Shown piece after piece: positions 7,483 to 9,047 of a stretch of DNA of 9,047 bases. Below the pieces are notes generated by a model, which was not told where the DNA came from, did no database searches, and worked only from the letters and a program-made list of their open reading frames with translations. Numbering within the stretch: position 1 is the first letter of the stretch; every line of letters starts with the position of its first letter. The DNA is taken from the NCBI GenBank assembly GCA_903789505.1, contig CAIFEU010000109.1, forward strand, positions 1 to 9,047, read 5' to 3'. The stretch is from an uncultured Coriobacteriales bacterium. GTDB lineage: Bacteria; Actinomycetota; Coriobacteriia; Coriobacteriales; UMGS124. Made by a program: the position numbers and the translations under genes.

Positions 7483-7549
7483 GGGAACACATCCTTTGTT
7501 GGCACCGGGCGGTGACCACCGGCGTGCGGCACGGGGGATTGACTCCACC

Positions 7550-7556
7550 TATAATA
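7550..7556. promoter_or_regulatory. Overlapping -10 elements for the divergent kinase and peptidase transcripts
   Basis: TATAATA reads as a perfect -10 (TATAAT, 7550-7555) on the plus strand and as TATTAT (7556-7551) on the minus strand. It is the only AT-rich spot in the divergent spacer 7483-7684. Good -35 boxes are lacking at 16-18 bp on either side; TTGACT at 7539-7544 is too close to serve. One or both promoters may need an activator. Confidence 0.4.
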
Positions 7557-7684
7557 CGTCCGGGGCGGCGTGGCGCCGTCGAGGGTGGCCTTGCGCTCCG
7601 TCCGTGCGCATCGGCGACACGTCGGTGGCTGCGTCCTCCCCGCGGCGCGGGGCGGCTGGGACTCGGAACGGGAGGGGAGGACGC

Positions 7685-8338
7685 ATGGCGTCTGGCGTGC
7701 GGGAGCAGGGGCCCCTTCGGGGTCGCGGCGGGCGGGAGGTGCCGCCGGATGGGCTGGGCGCCGCCGCCCCTGCGGGCGGGGACGGCATTGGCCGCGCGCA
7801 CGAGATCGGCGCGTCTGCGCCCGGGGGCCCGGGGAAGGTCGACATCGAGCGGGAGCTCAGACAGGGGCGAAGCGTCGAGGTCGCGCCGGTCGGCTGGAGC
7901 ATGTATCCCACGATCGCCGCCGGCCGGGACCGCGTGATCGTGGACCCCGTCGACGGGCGCGACCTCAGGAGGGGCGACATCGTCCTGTTCCGGCGCGACA
8001 CGGCCGGCGGCACCCGCCCGGTCTGCGGGACGCATCCCGTCCCGGGCGACGTGCTCGTCCTGCACCGCGTCTGCGGCGGCAGCGCAGGATCGGGCTATGC
8101 GCTCGTCGGCGACAACCAGCTCGACGTCGAGCGCCCGGTGATGCCCGAGCAGGTCTGCGGCAGGCTGCGTGCGGTCGTGAGGGTCGAGGACGGCAGGACC
8201 CTGTCGGCGCGCTCGGCGCGCATGCGCCTGTGGGGATGGCTGTGGGTTCGCCTGCTGCCCCTGCGCCCCCGTCTGTTCCGCCTCTCGAAGACCCTCAGGA
8301 GGGGCCCGCTGCGGCACCGGGGCGATCGCGCCTCCTGA
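7685..8338 (+). CDS. S24/S26-family serine peptidase (signal-peptidase-like)
   Basis: A 217-residue protein. The ATG at 7685 has GGGAGGGGAGG directly upstream. The catalytic core starts at PVGWSMYPTI (68-77), giving nucleophile Ser72 in the family's G-x-S-M-x-P motif. RRGDIVLF follows (95-102), then VLVLHRV (123-129), where His127 replaces the bacterial general-base Lys as in SipW/ER-type signal peptidases, and VGDNQLD (141-147) matches the GDN box. So a Ser-His dyad is likely. Residues 1-55 are Gly/Pro/Arg-rich and low in complexity, without the usual N-terminal membrane anchor. The C-terminal end (180-206) is basic and Trp/Leu-rich and may bind the membrane. S24/S26 genes sit in several RiPP loci as suspected leader peptidases. 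Cleavage of the EGVYM leaders is inferred. It is convergent with small protein B. Confidence 0.83.
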   Translation: MASGVREQGPLRGRGGREVPPDGLGAAAPAGGDGIGRAHEIGASAPGGPGKVDIERELRQGRSVEVAPVGWSMYPTIAAGRDRVIVDPVDGRDLRRGDIVLFRRDTAGGTRPVCGTHPVPGDVLVLHRVCGGSAGSGYALVGDNQLDVERPVMPEQVCGRLRAVVRVEDGRTLSARSARMRLWGWLWVRLLPLRPRLFRLSKTLRRGPLRHRGDRAS

Positions 8339-8424
8339 GCACGCACGCGATGGCACGTGGGCACATGCGGGGTGAACGGACGGTTGCCGGGCCATCGTTG
8401 GAAGTGGTCGGAAGGCAGAACAGG

Positions 8425-8466
8425 AGAGGGGGAGGCGACGGGACGTTCCCCGCTGCCTCCCCCTCT
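8425..8466. terminator. Hairpin between convergent genes (S26 peptidase and small protein B)
   Basis: AGAGGGGGAGGC at 8425-8436 pairs perfectly with GCCTCCCCCTCT at 8455-8466 (12 bp). The 18-nt loop can form an inner GGGA/TCCC stem (8440-8443/8447-8450). No T-run follows on either strand. The placement mid-way in the 203-bp convergent spacer (8339-8541) suggests a two-way end of transcription. I see nothing else in that spacer. Confidence 0.6.
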
Positions 8467-8541
8467 GTGCCTTCACATGTAATGCGGTCCGGCGCCGGAG
8501 ACGTTTTGCCGCCCTGTCCCTGCTCGTGAGCCCGGTCGAGC

Positions 8542-8916
8542 CTAGCTCAGCACGGCGCTCGTCACGGCGATCTGCGGCGAGGCCTGCCCGCCGATCGTGA
8601 CGGAGGTCGGGCAGTTCCACAGCTCGAGCCGATACGTCTGGCCGCCCAGGTCGGTGACGCCGCCGTTGTTCGAGTACAGCCCGTTGGGCTGCTCGCTGAA
8701 GACGATCGTCAGGTATGCAGGGCTCGCCGTGACGCCCGCGAAGTCGACCTCGAGGCTGAAGTTGCCGATGGTTCCGTCGTTCCACGTGTCGCGGAAGACA
8801 ATCGGGCCGATGTTGGTGATCGTCGCGGTTCCGTCGCCGCTTGCCATGTAGACGCCCTCGGAGGCCTCGTCCAGGACCGTCACGGAGGGGCTGGTATACT
8901 TCTTCTCAGCGGTCAT
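8542..8916 (-). CDS. Small protein B: leader-like N-terminus with EGVYMASG and a beta-rich C-terminal part (relative of small protein A)
   Basis: A 124-residue protein. Residues 1-27 are polar with DE at 16-17 and end in EGVYMASG (20-27); this segment matches the N-terminus of small protein A without gaps. There is no hydrophobic signal peptide. The remaining ~97 residues alternate hydrophobic and polar residues in beta-strand style and contain L-x-x-VF-x-x-Q (69-76), YSNNGG, GGQTY (91-95) and N-x-PT (101-104), most with counterparts in A. There is a single Cys (102), and the last residue is Ser. The ribosome site (GGGAAGAAG, 9 nt before the ATG) is weaker than that of A, but the promoter is better. 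No named family is recognised. Like A, it is the likely client of the maturation and export genes between them. B has its own promoter and so is probably controlled separately from A. Confidence 0.78.
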   Translation of the reverse strand: MTAEKKYTSPSVTVLDEASEGVYMASGDGTATITNIGPIVFRDTWNDGTIGNFSLEVDFAGVTASPAYLTIVFSEQPNGLYSNNGGVTDLGGQTYRLELWNCPTSVTIGGQASPQIAVTSAVLS

Positions 8917-8949
8917 ATCGATTCGCTTCTTCCCGCGGCGCCGTCATTT

Positions 8950-8965
8950 CGCGCTTGCAAGCGCG
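8950..8965. promoter_or_regulatory. Perfect 16-nt palindrome at the predicted transcription start of small protein B
   Basis: CGCGCTTGCAAGCGCG reads the same on both strands. It begins about 10 bp after the -10 box of the B promoter, covering roughly +1 to +16. This is a classic operator position for a dimeric repressor. If transcribed it could instead form a 5' hairpin, though a perfect palindrome leaves only a strained loop. Confidence 0.55.
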
Positions 8966-8974
8966 CTACATACA

Positions 8975-9004
8975 ATACTAGCATCCGAGCCATGGAGTGG
9001 TCAA
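8975..9004 (-). promoter_or_regulatory. Promoter of small protein B
   Basis: On the minus strand, TTGACC (9004-8999) and TAGTAT (8980-8975) are separated by 18 bp: 5 of 6 and 4 of 6 consensus matches, with TGC just before the -10. The sequence upstream of the -35 (9005-9030) is AT-rich like an UP element. It also holds an imperfect inverted repeat, AATTTTGGACAATT on the plus strand at 9007-9020, which could bind an activator. The leader to the ATG is about 50 nt. Confidence 0.65.
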
Positions 9005-9047
9005 GTAATTTTGGACAATTATTTAGGCATCTTCAGACCACGCCGCG

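Noticed and set aside
7483..7548. GTG at 7548 as start of the kinase fusion
   Set aside because: Adds 22 residues unlike a PqqD N-terminus, lacks a ribosome site and sits over the -10 element; the GTG at 7482 has AAAGGA upstream.
7963..8305. 13-nt identical repeat CCTCAGGAGGGGC at 7963-7975 and 8293-8305
   Set aside because: Both copies encode the common Leu-Arg-Arg-Gly codons inside the peptidase gene; most simply a codon-usage coincidence.
7445..8785. 446-codon open frame on the minus strand across the peptidase and small protein B
   Set aside because: Runs antisense to the S26 catalytic motifs and out of frame with B; low-complexity composition.
1..9047. CRISPR array, tRNA, rRNA, insertion sequence or attachment site
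   Set aside because: No regularly spaced repeats, cloverleaf-like sequence, transposase motif or terminal inverted repeats were seen on either strand.

Overview
The window is GC-rich throughout, apart from short AT-rich promoter patches. Genes use strong GGAGG-type ribosome sites, ATG/GTG starts and several overlapping start/stop pairs. Protein style (a wzx-like flippase starting MRSRTEYS, PqqD, serine-kinase-like and S26 peptidase genes) suggests a high-GC actinobacterium, most likely a gut or oral Coriobacteriia member. That lineage call is an inference and not proven by the sequence.

Layout. (1) 3-245 (+) is the C-terminal end of a protein resembling the Stealth capsular-polysaccharide phosphotransferase family; the first ~110 bases are almost pure G/C and may be poor sequence. 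(2) 301-3618 (+) is a tightly coupled set: a polysaccharide flippase, a stand-alone PqqD-like protein (17-nt overlap) and an uncharacterised nucleotidyltransferase of the PF14907 type (ATGA overlap). (3) 3807-4184 (+) is a 125-residue small protein here called A, with its own AT-rich promoter region and leader hairpin. (4) 4320-7482 (-) holds a PqqD/HPr-kinase-like fusion followed by a type I ABC exporter (17-nt overlap). (5) 7685-8338 (+) is an S24/S26 (signal-peptidase-like) serine peptidase. (6) 8542-8916 (-) is a 124-residue small protein here called B, with a clear promoter and a perfect 16-nt palindrome at its predicted transcription start. Strong hairpins separate both convergent gene pairs (A/ABC and peptidase/B).

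The main point is that A and B are diverged relatives. Their N-termini align without gaps (11 identities in 21 residues) and end in EGVYM-x-SG; weaker similarity continues into a beta-rich C-terminal part. Neither has a Sec signal peptide. Around them lie two PqqD-type peptide-binding domains, an HprK-like kinase, a nucleotidyltransferase, an S26 peptidase and an exporter. These are accessory parts known from lasso-peptide and other RiPP loci, but no lasso cyclase (asparagine-synthetase-like), transglutaminase-like B2 protease, radical SAM enzyme, YcaO or LanM is visible. My reading is a candidate system that recognises, modifies, cuts and exports small folded proteins, possibly linked to the cell-surface polysaccharide genes beside it. 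The function is not demonstrated here.
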